Shown piece by piece: positions 9,429-21,811 of a DNA stretch of 64,000 nt. A program made the position numbers and the translations under genes. The stretch covers positions 1,364,001-1,428,000 of the forward strand of contig JAPVLO010000153.1 of assembly GCA_027257055.1 (NCBI GenBank), read 5' to 3'. Under the pieces are notes generated by a model. That model saw only the letters and a list, made by a program, of their open reading frames with translations. It was not told where the DNA came from and made no database searches. This DNA comes from Cephalopachus bancanus (Eukaryota > Chordata > Mammalia > Primates > Tarsiidae). The stretch's first letter is position 1, and each line of letters begins with the position of its first letter.

Positions 9429-10138
9429 TTAAGAGGCTGAACTTACACCTAACTGGCATTTCTGAGGCAGAAAAGGAGACAGAGCCAACCTTGGAACAAG
9501 CACTCCATGAAGTTATCCAAGAAAACTTCCCTCATTCCATCAGAGATGCAATCATCCAAACACAAGCAATTCAGAAATCCCCTGCAAGGCATCAAGTGAG
9601 AAGACCAACTCCTAGATCCATAGTAGTTTGCTTACATAAAGTGGGCATAAAAGAAAAATTCCTAAAGGCAGTGAGAAAAAAAGTCAGATTACCAACCAAC
9701 GAAGTCCTATTAAAATGACAAGACTTATTTACAGAAACAGAAAGGAAACTTAAAAACACTACAGACTAGAGGAGACTGGAGCCCAATATTCAAAGCTCTT
9801 AAGAATAAACATTCCAACCAAGAATTTACTAGCCAGCTAAGCTAAGTTTCATCAGTGATGGAGAATTAAAATCCTTCCTAAACAGTCAATCCCTAAGAGT
9901 TTATTCTGCCTCCAGGCAAGCTTGACAAGAGATCCTGGAGATATAAAACACAGAAGAAAGGAAAAAAAGAATGACCACACTCTTCCCAAGAATGCAGGAA
10001 AACAGAATAACACAGCATGAATCATGACTGCAAAATTGAAAACACACACATAGATCAATCCTCAAATCAAAAGAAAACCAACAGACAATTAAACAAATAA
10101 ACAGCAAAAACAGCAGCAAAGGTCTTTATAAGAGCCTC

Positions 10139-13100
10139 ATGACAGGGATAAATTCTCACATCTCAATAATCAGCCTGAACGTGAATGGACTAAACGAACC
10201 ACTGAAAAGATATAGAATGAAAAACTAGATTTAAAAAAGACCCCACAATTTTCTGCCTCCAAGAAACAATCTCAACATGAAGAACTCTCACAGTCTCAAA
10301 GTTAGAATATAGAAAACAAATTTTCAGGTGAATGAAACACAAAAGAAAAGCAGGAGTCACTGTCTTAATATCAGGCAAAGCAAACTTTAACCTACAAAAA
10401 ATTAAAAAGATACAGAAGGATACTACATAATGATAAAAGGCTCAGTCTATCAATAAGAAACATCCATCCTAAACATATATGCACCCAACATAGGAGAACC
10501 AGCTTTTATAAAATAACTACTAAGTAAACTAAGAAAAGATATTGACTCTAACACTATCATGCCTGGAGACTTAAATACCACACTAACAACCTTAGATAGA
10601 TCATTGAGGCAAAAAATCAACAAGGAGATCCAGAAGCTGAATTGGATGCTTACCCAAATGGACTTAACAGAAACCTACAGAACATTCCACCTGACAACCA
10701 TAGAAAACACATTCTACTCATCACTGCATGAAATGTACTCCAAATATGACCATATCCTTGGCCATAAATCAAACATAAACAAATTTCATAAGATCAAAAT
10801 ACTGTCATGCACCTTTTCAGACCACAGTGGAATAAAAATAAATATCAACACCAACAAAATTAACCCAAAACCCACAGAAAAATGAACACTAAACAACATG
10901 ATACTGAACAACTCCTGAGTAAATGCAGAAATCAAAAGAGAAATTAAGAGACTCTGGGAAACAAATGAAAACCAAGAAACATTTATCAAAACCTCTAGGA
11001 TGCCATGAAATCAGTATTAAGAGGGGAATTCATATCTCTACAAACAAATATCAAGAAAATTGAAAGATCACAGGTTAACAACCTAACAAACCATCTAAAG
11101 GAGCTGGAAAGACAAGATCACCAAGCCCTAACTTCAGCAGAAAAATCCAGATCACCAAAGTAAAAGCCCAAATATGGGACATAGAAGACAAAAATATCAT
11201 AGGAAAAAAGCAATGAAATAAAATGTTGGTTCTTTGAAAGGATAAACAAGATAGATGGACCCCCCCAAGCCAGATTGACAAAGAAAAAGAGAGAAAACGC
11301 CCAATAAAGATAATCAGAAATGCAAAAGATCAAGTCACAACTGACCCTGAAGAGATACAAAAGATTATCAGAGATTACTATGCACACCTACATGGAGGCA
11401 AACTCAATAACCTAAACAAATGGAGGACTTTCTGACATCACATAATCTCCCAAGGTTGAAACAAGAAGAAATTGAAACCTTGAATAGACCAATAACAACC
11501 AAGGAAATTAACTTCATCATAAGAAAACTACCTACAATAAAAAGCCCTGGACCAGATGGTTTTCAAAACATACAAGGAGGGGCTGATACCAATCCTACTG
11601 AAAGTATTCCAGGCAATCAAGAAAGACAAAATTCTCCCCAAATCATTTTATAAATCTGACATCATATTGATACTCAAACTGGGTAAAATTCTAACAAAGA
11701 AAGAGAACTATAGGCCAATATCCCTGATGAACATAGATGCAAAAATTCTCAACAAGATTCTAGGAAATCAGACCCAACAAAACATCTAAAAAATCTTCCA
11801 CAATGACCAAGTAGGCTTCATCTGTTGGATGCAATTATGGTTCAATATCTGCAAGACATAAAGGTAATTAAACACATCAACAAATGTAAAAAGAAAATGA
11901 CATGATTATATCATTAGATGAAGAAAAAGCATTTGATAAAATCCAGCATCTCTTCTTGATGAAATCCCTTGAACACGACAGCATAGATGGAACATACTTC
12001 AAAATAGTAAATGCTATCTACAATAAACCCACAGGCAGCATACTGCTAAATGGACAGAAATTTAAACCATTTCCCCTGAAAACTGGAAGAAGGCAAGGCT
12101 GCCCACTCTCATTCCTCCTGTTCAACATAGTGTTGGAAGTACTAGCTAGAGCAATCAGACAAGAAAAGGAAATCAAGGATATCCAAATAGGAAAAGAATT
12201 AAGTTATCTCTCTTTGTGAACAACATAATCCTGTACCTTGGAAACCCAAGAGAATCTGTCAGAAACATCCTTGAACCGATAAAGGACTTAGGCAAAGTCT
12301 CAAGGTACAAAATAGACCATCACATTCCTATACACCAACAATAAATAGATAACCAAATAAAAAGCACAGTCCCATTTACAATAGCCACAAAAAAATGAAA
12401 TACCTTGGTATCTTCCTAACTAGAGAAGTGAAAGACCTTTACAATGAAAACTAAAAAAAACAAACACTACTCAAAGAAATCAAAGAAAACACAAACAAAT
12501 GGAAAAATATTCCATAATCATGGATTGGAAGAACTAACATTGTTAAGATGTCCATCTTACCAAAGGCAATCTACAAATTTAAAGCAATACCCATTAAATT
12601 ACCAACATCACTCTTCAGACCTGGAAACAGCAATACCGAAATTCATATGGAAACATAAAAGACCATGAATATCCAAAACAATCATTAGCAAAAGAAACAA
12701 ATTGGGAGACAGCATACTTCAAGACTTCATGCTTTACTATAAAGCGGGAGATAGCATACTTCAAGACTTCATGCTTTGCTGTAAAGCTACAATAATCAAA
12801 ACAGCCTGGTGTTGGTACAGATCAGGCATATAGATTAATGGAACAGTATAGAGAGTTTCTGGAAGAAAAACCTCAATTTCTCAACCAACTCATCTTCAGC
12901 AAAGCCTCCACCAACAACCACTGGGGAGAGGAGAACCTATTCAGTAAATGGTGATGGGAAAACTGGCTGACCACAAGCAGAACATTGAAACAGGACCCCT
13001 ACCTATTACCATACACAAAAATCAACTCTAAATGGATCAAAGACCTAAATGTAAAACCTGAAACTATAAGAATCCTAAAGAAAACATAGGGATCACCCTT

Positions 13101-13405
13101 ACAGAAATTGGAATAGGCAACCATTTCTTGATCAACTCTCCAAAAGCAAATGCCGTAAGACATAAGATAGACAAGTGGGACCTCATCTAACTGAAAATCC
13201 TCTGCAAAGCAAAAGAAACCATCAGAAGAGCAGGGAGACAGCTCATAGAATGGGCAAAAATATTTGCCAATGGTAAATCTGACAAAGACTTAACATCCAG
13301 GATCTACAAAGATCTCACATGTGCTGAAAGAAAAACAAACAAACAACCCTATTTCAAAGTGGGCAAAATATATGAATAGACACTTCTCTGAAGGAAACAC
13401 AAGAC
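10139..13405 (+). pseudogene. L1 ORF2p relic (endonuclease and reverse transcriptase), truncated
   Basis: ORF2p nicks target DNA and reverse-transcribes L1 RNA. From ATG 10139 the frame begins with the endonuclease start (NSHISIISLNVNGLN). At 10559-10885 the endonuclease motifs GDLNT, YSKYDHILGHK and SDHSGI are visible. The RT region is legible at 11420-12219 ([28 protein letters not shown]). At the catalytic F-A-D-D position (about 12213-12224) the sequence reads TTTGTGAACAAC, so both Asp codons are lost. Many stops and frameshifts. The C-terminal end is missing after about 13405. Confidence 0.85.
12704..12787 (+). repeat. 42-bp tandem duplication within L1 ORF2
   Basis: Two adjacent 42-bp units, 12704-12745 and 12746-12787, each starting GGGAGA(C/T)AGCATACTTC and ending TAAAGC, differ at three positions. 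The unit is 14 codons long. It is not part of the normal L1, which has this stretch once. Confidence 0.95.
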
Positions 13406-16140
13406 TGCTAAAAATTTAAATAGGGGTTATAGGAGTCTGGTTCAACTAACTTCTCCAAAATATAACCAGCAATGTAACATGAAGCCCAATATAAGAGCTC
13501 TTGTGGAGAAGGCAATTACCAACCAGCAACCATTGATCATTTGTTTATTCATTCATTTGATATTCTTTTTCATTATTAAAATATTGAAATGTACAAAGGG
13601 GAGTATAAACCATATATAATGATTTCAAGGAATGATTGTAAAACAAATACCCAAGCAATATAAGGAATATAATTACCAGCTCCTTAGAAGATGTCTCCTG
13701 AGTACTCTTCCTCATCATGTTCCTCTCCTCCCTAGGGATTACCTGGTTATTTATTTAGTTTTACCACCCATGTATGCATCCTTAAACTATACATACACAC
13801 ACACACATTTTTTTTTCTTCTGCCTATTTTGGAACTTCATATAAATGGAATCATAATGCATGTTTTCTTCTGTGACTTTTCCCCCTTTCCTGTGTTTGTG
13901 AATTTAATCTTCACACTGCATCTCACACCATTTACATTTCCTTCCTTGCCTACTGTGATGACTGTGAAATTGAGTCTCTCAGACCTCTACTCACAGGAAG
14001 TAATCAAGGGTTCTGGTTTCTGCATGTTTCCCACAACCATCTCACTCAATCAGTGGCTGAGTGCAGCAGGGTTATTAAGGCAGACCTGTTTGTGGAAACA
14101 CTGGATTCTTGAGACTTGGATGGAGCTGGATGACTGACTTTGGCTGGAGGACAAAAACCTGGCTGAACTTTCCTTAGACTTCTTTAGGATGCATAGCCAA
14201 TCAACCTTCCTTTTTTCTCTCATTTGCCTCAGTTTTCACTTGCATCAGTGTCTGACAGCTCTCCCGACTTTTCTGGGTTCCTTCCTCACTTTCACTCAAA
14301 TAGCCATTTTTCAAAAAAAAAGAAAAAAAGAAAATTCTTGCATGTTTAATCCCATCTCTGTATCTGCTTCTCAAAGCACCTAGATTAACACACTCAGTAT
14401 CAATCATTATTATAATTATTTTATACATCTTAACTCCCTTATGCCCCTCTGCCTTGTGAGCTTGCTTGGCTAAACCACCCATTTGGTTAAAAGCAATTTT
14501 GTACATGTTTCCCTGCAGCATGATGGCTGAAGAAGAATCTACAACATTGTCTTATTTTAAATTCTTGTTCTTGGAGCTTTAACTGTGCTCTTAGTGTAGC
14601 CAGGTAATGTACTATGTTTCCCTGGCCTATTTACTCTTCCCCTTGGAATAAGCACTATGTCACATTTTCTTTTACGTTTTCCAGTCTCTAATACCTTCTT
14701 TATTATTCTTGCTCTTAGGTCATGACTTTATTATTTTTACTGAAAAAGGAGTCAGAGAGATCATCCACAGACTCCCACTCATCTTTGGATCTGTATCTAC
14801 ATATTCTGCTTTCTCTCTGGCTACTATGAAAGGAATAAACTTCCCTGAGTTCCTAGTCAGACCAGCCCCTTCACAATCATCTAGTTCATCCTGCCTACTT
14901 AAAAATCTTGCTCTAGGAAGCTACCTACTTCTTTCCTGCATTATCAATTTTATCCTCTCTGTTTCAAACATCTGTATGTTTTTAGTCTCATGCTAAAATG
15001 TTACTTATGGCTCCAGTTTCCTCTTCAGTTATAATCCCATTTTTCTTTATCCCTTTAGATCAAAACTCCTTGAATTAGTTATATGAACTTTTTGTCTTCA
15101 ATTCTTCTCTTTTCATTTTTCCCTTTGTACCAGGATTTTGCATTCACAAAGACATTAAACTTTCTTCAGATCAAAGTTATCAATAACTATCATATTGCTA
15201 AATCTAAAGGTCAAGTCTCAATTTTCATGTTTTACTTGTGAGGATTTTACTTAATTACTCATAAATCATAGTTCCCTATGATCACTTTTCTTCTTTCTTT
15301 AAAATTTACTTTTGTGAGAAACTACTGGTAGCAAACTTTTTTTTCCCTAGAAAGAAATTGATTTCTCCCTTATCTTGGTTGGTAATTATTTTCTTTCAGT
15401 AAATTGAAGGCATCATCTTATTTTTTCAAATCTAAATGTTGGTCCTTTGAAGGCCTTAAGTCTCCTGATGGTCAGTGTTGTTGGGCAATTTCTCTATAAT
15501 ATGACTAGATATAAGTTTCTTTATATCTATCCTGCTTCAAATTCTTTACAATTTCTGAGTCTATACATCGATTTTTTAATTAGTTGTAGAATATATGATC
15601 TCAAATCTTTTCAAATATGGCATCAACTTTTTCCTATTTTCTCCTCTTCCTGAAAATTCAGATATATGTATGTTATACCTTCTTGGTTGCTCATTCATAC
15701 TTTCCATTTCTTTTTTCTGTGTTGCATTTTGAAGCATTTCCTTTGTTCTGTTGTTAAGTTTATAATGTCTTTGATTGACTATATCTAACTTGGACAAATT
15801 TATTTGTTGAGTTTTTCTCTTTTAATTGTTACATTTATTAGTTCTAAAAGTAATAGTTTATTGTTCGATTTTTGTACTGTATTATTTCATATTCTCTGAA
15901 AATATTTTTAAGATTATATTTGATTCATTTCAATTCTGAGTCTTATTATTTTAATATTTGAAATTTTAAGCACTCTCCTTCTGTTGGATTTTACTCCTGA
16001 AGACTTGTTTCCTTGGGTATTTTTTTATTTTTGAGTATATACATTATCTTTACAAAAGTATTTGTGAGAATTCTTGAGGCATAGAGTACAGGTGCATACC
16101 TTCAGAATAGACTTAAATATGTTTGGGGAGCATCTGTAGT
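13406..16140. other. No recognised gene; unassigned DNA
   Basis: AT-rich to balanced DNA with a short CA run near 13795-13806. The part around 13580-13890 has the feel of an old interspersed repeat (ATATAAATGGAATCATAATGCATG), but I cannot name it. Open frames such as 13829-14137 and 14709-14996 show no motif. No splice-flanked exon stood out. Confidence 0.5.
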
Positions 16141-16350
16141 CTGAAACTCTTTTTATTTTATTTTATTTTATTTTATTTTAGATTCAAGGGGTACCTGTGC
16201 AGTTTGTTACATAGATATATTTTATGATGGTGAGGTTTGGGCATCTATTGAGCCCATCACCAAGGTGGTGAGCATGAAACCCAATGGGTATTTTTTCAAC
16301 CCTTATCCCCTTCTGTCACTGCCTCCTTTATGAGCCTTCAATGTTTGTTG
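16141..16350 (-). mobile_element. Old L1 3' UTR fragment (L1MA/L1PB-like)
   Basis: (TTTTA)n followed by TTTTAGATTCAAGGGGTACC, TTTGTTACATAGATATATTT and CACCAAGGTGGTGAGCAT matches the complement of the 3' UTR and tail of older primate or eutherian L1s, unlike the local young L1 3' UTR. A related fragment lies at 49325-49483. Confidence 0.75.
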
Positions 16351-16569
16351 TGCAACTCTTTTAAAATAAATTTGTTTTCAGGTTTTTGAGGACTCTCACT
16401 CATTATTATTTTTAATTAGAAGATTTTATTATTTAAAATAGTTTTAGTTTCATAGAAAAGTTATCCCCAAAGTACATAAACTTCCCAAATTTCTTATCTA
16501 TCCTCCAGTATTCCCTACCAGTATGGTATATTTGTTATAGTCTCCAGTGAATTTAAGTTTGGCTTGCAA

Positions 16570-18197
16570 TATATACAACTGGCAAATACTTTTCCCATTC
16601 TGTGGGCTGTCTCCCGCCTTCTTGATGATTTCTTTTGCTCTGCAGAAGCTTTTCTGTTGATGAGGTCCCTCTTGTCTGTCTTATCTCTCATGGCATGGGC
16701 ATCTGGGGTTTTGATCAGGAAGGCTGTCTCCTGCATTTTCTAAGATATTTATAGTTTGAGGTTTTCTTTTTAGGTCTTTGATTCATTTAGAGTTATTTTT
16801 GTGAAAGGTGATAGAGGTCCTGTTTCAATCTTCTGCATGTGATCAGCTAGTTTTTCTAGCACCATTTACTAAATAAGTTCTCCTCTCTCCAGTGGATGTT
16901 GGTGGAGGCTTTGTTGAAGATGAGTTGGTTGAGAAATTGAGGTTTTGCTTCTGGAACCTCTATTCTGTCCCATTGGTCTATATACCTGTTCTTGTACCAA
17001 TACAGGGTTGTTTTGATTATTGTAGTCTTATAGTAAAGTTTAAAGTTCAGAAGTGTGATACCTTCTGCTTTGTTAATTTTTGTTGTTGTTGTTGAGGATT
17101 GTATCAGCTATTTGTGGTCTTTTATCTTTCTATAGAATTTCTGTATTTTCATTTGCAGTTCTGAGAAGAATGATGTTGGTAATGATGTTGGCTATTGTGT
17201 TTAATCTGTAGATTGCCTTTGGTAGGATGGACATTTTAACAATGTTGATTCTTCCAATCCATGAACATGAAATATTTTTCCATTTGTTTGTATCTTCTTG
17301 GATTTCTTTGTGCAGTGTTTTGCAGTTTTCATTGTATGGGTCTTTCACTTCTCTGGTTAGGAAGACGCCAAGGTGTTTCATTTGTGTGTGTGTGTGTGCT
17401 ATTGTGAATTGGATTTTGCTTTTTCTTGGTTCTTTGCCTGTTTGTTGTTGATATATAAAAATGTGACTATCTTTTGTACATTTATATGAATAGGCACCTC
17501 TCAAAAGAAGACATACAAGCAACCAAAACCCCAGATGCCCATGTCATAAGAGATAAGATAGACAAGAGGGACCTGATCAAACTGAAAAACTTCTGCAAAG
17601 CAAAAAAAATCATCATACTTGAAAAAATGCTCAGCCTCACTAATCTCAAAGAAATGCAAATTAAAACACACTGAGATACGACCTAACTCCAGTCAGGATG
17701 GCAATCATCAATAAGTCAAAAAACAACAGAGGCTGGAGAGGATGTGGGGAAAAGAGAATGTTCTACACTGTTGGTGGGAGTGTAAACTAATACAACCTCT
17801 GTGGAAAACAGTGTGGCAATTCCTAAACGATATCAAAATCGATCTTCCATACGACTTAGCACTACTTCTGGGAATATACCTGGAGGAACTCAAATCATTC
17901 TGTAAAAAGGATACCTGCATATACATGTTTATTGCAGCATTATTTACAGTAGCAAAAACATGGAACTAACCATGCTGCCTGTTGAAAGTCAACTGCATTT
18001 TTAAAAATGTGGTACAAATACATATACCCAGGGGTGGGGGGGCACATAACGTCAATAAGTGTATTTGATCTCAAACCAGGCGAAGTGGGGACCAAAGGGA
18101 GACTCAAACTTTACCTGTATGATGACTACTTCTCTACTTAATCCTGAAATGTACCCTACATCTTTAAAATAAATGGATAGATAAATAAATAAATAAA
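16570..18197. mobile_element. Inverted (twin-primed) L1 with re-copied internal block
   Basis: Bases 16570 to about 17483 are minus-strand L1 ORF2. From about 17484 the strand flips to plus and continues through the ORF2 end and a lineage-type 3' UTR to an (ATAA)n-like tail near 18197. Near-identical flanks TTTGGCTTGCAA (16558-16569) and CTTGACTTGCAA (18198-18209) are a likely target-site duplication. Within the plus arm, 17521-17610 carries ORF2 sequence that belongs upstream and is also present, inverted, at about 16620-16705. Frames are broken, so no function is expected. Confidence 0.8.
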
Positions 18198-18209
18198 CTT
18201 GACTTGCAA

Positions 18210-20341
18210 ATCTGTATAATGTCAGCTTTTGTTTGTAACTTCAAAGATATTTCTTCCTTTTCTGCTCAGCACCAAAGCAACTTTCCTTGGAGTACATTTA
18301 TGTTGGGAGAAGAAGTGATAGAACCTTATGAAGCGAAGGGTGTCCTGTTAGACTCCTTACTTAGCAGATTCTGAGCTTGGTTTTCTGTTTCCTTACCAGG
18401 GAGGTAATGACAAATGAAGTTCAAGTTTGCCGGGTTCAACATATCCTCTCACTGTAAAAGTAGTTCTAATTTATTTCTATGAGGTTTCTTCTGTAGGTAG
18501 AGTTGGGACTGAAATATCCCTATAATCTCTCAAGGTCTTCAGTGCATGTAAAAGACTTACAGATATTTTTCTCCGTCTTTTTTAGTTATTCCTACTTGGG
18601 TATCTGACTAAGCATTTCGTCAGAAGCAGAAGGCTGTTCATTTATTTTCTTAATCAACCAACATTATTGAATATCTACTACTGTGATAGCTACTTGGCAG
18701 GGACAATTATATATTGGCCCTTTTCCTGTAATGAGTAGCTTACAATCAAGTTGGGAAGGAAGTACATAAAGTCTATTTAATTCAAACTTTTGTTAAACTG
18801 TAGAAAAGATCAACACTATTTATAACATGATGTCCCTGTTTTTTGCAAATGCAATTAGAGTAATTAAGAACCCAGCTCTGTGGCAAGAGTCTTGTGAATC
18901 ATTACTTTCTGATTCAATGCCCCAATTTGTCCCAGTTCCTGTGAGAGAGAAGAACTTCACTAAAAAGGAAATGAGGAACAGAAATGGGGTGGAAAATGGG
19001 GCCTCCAAAGGTATTATCACCTGCTTATGTTCTCTTGAGGCTATTATCTCCTATCATCTGAACCTATTTCATGCATGTGAAAGATGAGTATGACCTTACA
19101 ATTCTTTCTGGAAAGCCTGCCATCCCCAACATTGTCAAGGAGATCTTATAGGTGTCACTTCCAGCAATGATAACGATGGATGTGACTTTGTTGGATCAAT
19201 TATTTTATAGTTTCATGTGATCATATAGTAGTTCTATGACACTGAAAAGCCTGACCAAAACTTGTGCCTGCCATAGGATTTAGAATTCATTTGACATTTT
19301 TCAGGTACATATTTTTAAGCTAGGAAAACAGCTAATACGTTTTTCATGCTTAGGATATTAGATTTTTATTTGCATAGCATCAAAAAATCCAACAAATCAA
19401 CTTTAAACAGTAAGATATTTGATATCATATTTTAATTTACACACCATTCTGGGAACAGCAGATCTGAAAGGCAAACCAAGGTTAATTTTCTAGCAATCAA
19501 CTAAAGTTAATTGATAGAGACATTTCAGAATAAAATAAAATTATCTTGACAGTTTTTCATTAGGCTAACAACCTGACAGCCAAAGAACTGCCTATTTTTT
19601 TCCCTAATCATGACATATTATTATTAGTAACTTACACATATATTACACATCTTGAGAGATGAATTCTTGCAAACTGGAGCAAAGTTTGGTGAAATAGCCT
19701 TCCCCTCGTCCCAGTACCTAGATCCTGGGCATTCTCAAAATAGTGATACAAAAAGTAGCTTATTTCAAATGAAGTTCACAGGGCTGTTTAATTTCTCAAA
19801 TTTGGAGTACAAAACAAAGATTTAAAAATATAATGAGGAGTGTAAAAAAGTAATGTTCCAGAACTTTTGACAACTGTTTGCCCACGTGAGTAATTTTTCT
19901 TCTTATTTTCCTTTTTTTGAGGGAATGACACTGATAAAAAAAAATCTTGTTTTGCTCACAGAATATGCATTACATACTTAATGTGAATAAATCTTTTGTA
20001 GTTCTAGAATGAGTTATGAAATCATAAGATGAAGAGCAAAAAGAAATTTTTTTTCACTTGGACACATATTCTAGCATAGATTTGGGAAGGGTTTCCCCAA
20101 TAATCTGGTGAGGGCTTAATAGCTGTCATTTCTCTGAAGTCTTGAGAGCATGTCTCTGTGTCGTTGAATGCTAGAAGAAAGAGGAGAATATAAAAGTTAA
20201 ATATTGGATGAATGCAGAAGAGACTTTATCCCTTTGGTTTATCTGTCCCCCACTCTGGGAATCCAAGAAAGCTCCAGAAGAGTAGTGTGGAGAGGGGAGC
20301 CTGGTGAGAGACCGTTCAGGTAAGGTAGAACTGAACACAAA
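18210..20341. other. No recognised gene; mostly unique-looking DNA
   Basis: AT-rich. Around 18640-18770 the sequence (ATTATTGAATATCTACTACTGTGATAG) resembles the phrase found in ancient MIR/L2-era repeats. The open frames at 18827-19087 are short and without motif. Nothing else recognised. Confidence 0.5.
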
Positions 20342-20354
20342 ATTGGAAATTCTT

Positions 20355-20631
20355 CAGGAGTTTTGTCTTTGGTACATCGATCATACTCAGTGATCTATCA
20401 TAGAAGAACAGTGTACCATATGTTCTTACTCATAAGAGCACCTTGAATAATTATAATAATACTATAAGAAAGGGATTGGCAGTAGTGGGAAACTGTCAGG
20501 GGAGGAGAGATGGGATTGCTAGTTGATGGAAACTGCTAGAGCAGGGAGGGGCATACCTCATCATCAAAGATACCTGCATAATCAACCCTAACCTAACCCT
20601 GAATTGTACCCCACATCTTTATAATAAAAAC
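20355..20631 (+). mobile_element. Short 5'-truncated L1 (3' UTR end)
   Basis: From about 20388 the sequence (ACTCAGTGATCTATCATAGA... to CCCCACATCTTTATAATAAAAA) is the lineage-type L1 end, collinear with the complement of the start of the L1 at 39.5 kb. A perfect 13-bp duplication ATTGGAAATTCTT flanks it at 20342-20354 and 20632-20644. The first 30 bases of the insert are not clearly L1. Confidence 0.85.
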
Positions 20632-20896
20632 ATTGGAAATTCTTGGATAAAGACAAATAACAGGCCCACCCTGAACATTTGTGTGACATCAAACATTTAT
20701 AAGTTATAAATCAACTACTTTGAACTTTTAACTTCATAATGACAAATTTTAAAATGTATGTAAAGCTATTATTTGTATGTAGTGTTATTTAATTTAATCA
20801 CATTTCAATAAAATTTAAAAGTATAAATTATTATTATGCTATATCACATTTTAAATAAAATAAGTTAAATAAAACTGAAATTTAAATATATTTTAA

Positions 20897-21197
20897 GGCT
20901 GGGTGTGGTGGTTCAAGTCTGTATCTCAGCACTTTGGGAGACCAAAGCGAGAGGATTGCCTGAGTACAGGGATTCGAGACCAGCCTGGGCAACTTGGTGA
21001 GATCCCCATGTCTATAATAAATCAAAAAAAATAGCTGGGCATGGTGGCAAACACCTGTAGTTCCAACTGCTTGGAAGGCTGAGGTGGAAGGATCACCTGA
21101 GCCCAGCAAGTTGACACTGGGGTGGCCATGAGTGTGCCACTGCACTCCATCCTGGGTGACAGAGTGAGACTCCAACTCAATAAATAAATAAATAAAT
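20897..21197 (+). mobile_element. Alu element, intermediate type
   Basis: A dimer with the local 3' end (GACTCCAACTCAA) and an (AATA)n tail. The A box has the full-length form (TGGTTCAAGTCTG) and the B-box region reads GGGATTCGAGACCAGCCTGG, as in AluJ. It lacks both promoter changes seen in the younger copies, so it marks an earlier step. Confidence 0.93.
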
Positions 21198-21280
21198 GTA
21201 TTTTTAAATATAGTTTAATTTTATTAAATGTTCTTATAAAAGTACTTGTAGTTATATCATTCATCTTCCAGCCTTCCAAT

Positions 21281-21620
21281 GAAGGTTGCCATGGAGATTA
21301 TTCTGTGTATATATGACAGGTGAATGTCTCAACTTGAAAAGTGAGATGGTCTCAGAAGAAATAAAAGTTACTCTACAGTAATAATATTTTAAAAAATCCA
21401 CTTACCTAGTTAAGAAAGGCACATTATTTCTGTTGAAAAATTCTTTTCTATTTTTCATAGTATAAGTTGGAAACTGGATTGAAAAGCTGAAAATTCCTGT
21501 CCTGTTGTTTGAGTTAATCTGCTGATATGTAAGCATCGGGTTTGGAGGGAAAAGGAACACCTATCCCTGTTCTGGACAGATATAGGATCAGTTCGCTGAT
21601 ACCGCATTAGTAAGAGGTAT
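21281..21620. repeat. Direct duplication, copy A
   Basis: Starting at GAAGGTTGCC, this segment is repeated in the same orientation at 22690-23040, with about 90% identity by eye over the first 320 bases and weaker similarity to the end. Shared landmarks include AAAGTGAGATGGTCTCAG, CTACAGTAATAATATT and TCTGCTGATATGTAAG. It resembles no repeat family I know. The copies are separated by about 1.07 kb. Confidence 0.9.
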
Positions 21621-21811
21621 CGTGCTCCTTATTGTTGTGTCTAGATACCACACATTTAAGGGAAACTTGAATTGTTTAATGATGTAAAATGTTCCTCACT
21701 CAAGTGCAACTGTTGTGAATATTGCACTAATTCATGAATATCTCAAGAATAACAAATGGGAACATTAAAAAGAACGAGAAAAAAATATTCAGCAATACTG
21801 GGAAAAAATGC

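Larger units (their letters stand above)
8655..10128 (+). pseudogene. L1 ORF1p relic
   Basis: ORF1p is the L1 RNA-binding, trimer-forming chaperone. The first part (about 8740-9040) is Glu/Lys-rich coiled-coil type. The C-terminal part is legible at 9491-9718, with EQALHEVIQENFPHSIRDA and SPARHQVRRPTPRS, the RRM/CTD segment also seen in the minus-strand L1 at 43586-44639. Frames are broken by stops and by the 378-bp insertion at 9051-9428; skipping the insertion makes the two L1s collinear base by base. Non-functional. Confidence 0.75.
7050..13405 (+). mobile_element. Old L1 element lacking its 3' end, heavily interrupted
   Basis: A plus-strand L1 with a GC-richer 5' UTR-like segment (about 7050-8650), an ORF1 relic (about 8655-10128), an ORF2 relic (from ATG at 10139) and an abrupt loss of similarity near 13405, before the 3' UTR. 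It carries an Alu (8290-8561), a TTAA-flanked insertion (9051-9428) and a 42-bp tandem duplication (12704-12787). Both ORFs have many stops. The exact 5' limit is uncertain because L1 5' UTRs are replaced often and I recognise this one by position, not by sequence. Loss of the 3' end points to a later deletion or rearrangement, since L1 insertion normally preserves 3' ends. Confidence 0.8.

Noticed and set aside
10559..12219. L1 ORF2 pieces as possible host genes
   Set aside because: They carry L1 endonuclease and RT motifs, broken frames and lost catalytic Asp codons, and lie within a recognisable L1.
20897..21212. Possible target duplication TTTAAATATA around the Alu at 20897
   Set aside because: The match is low-complexity and offset from the Alu ends by several bases, so it is not counted as support.
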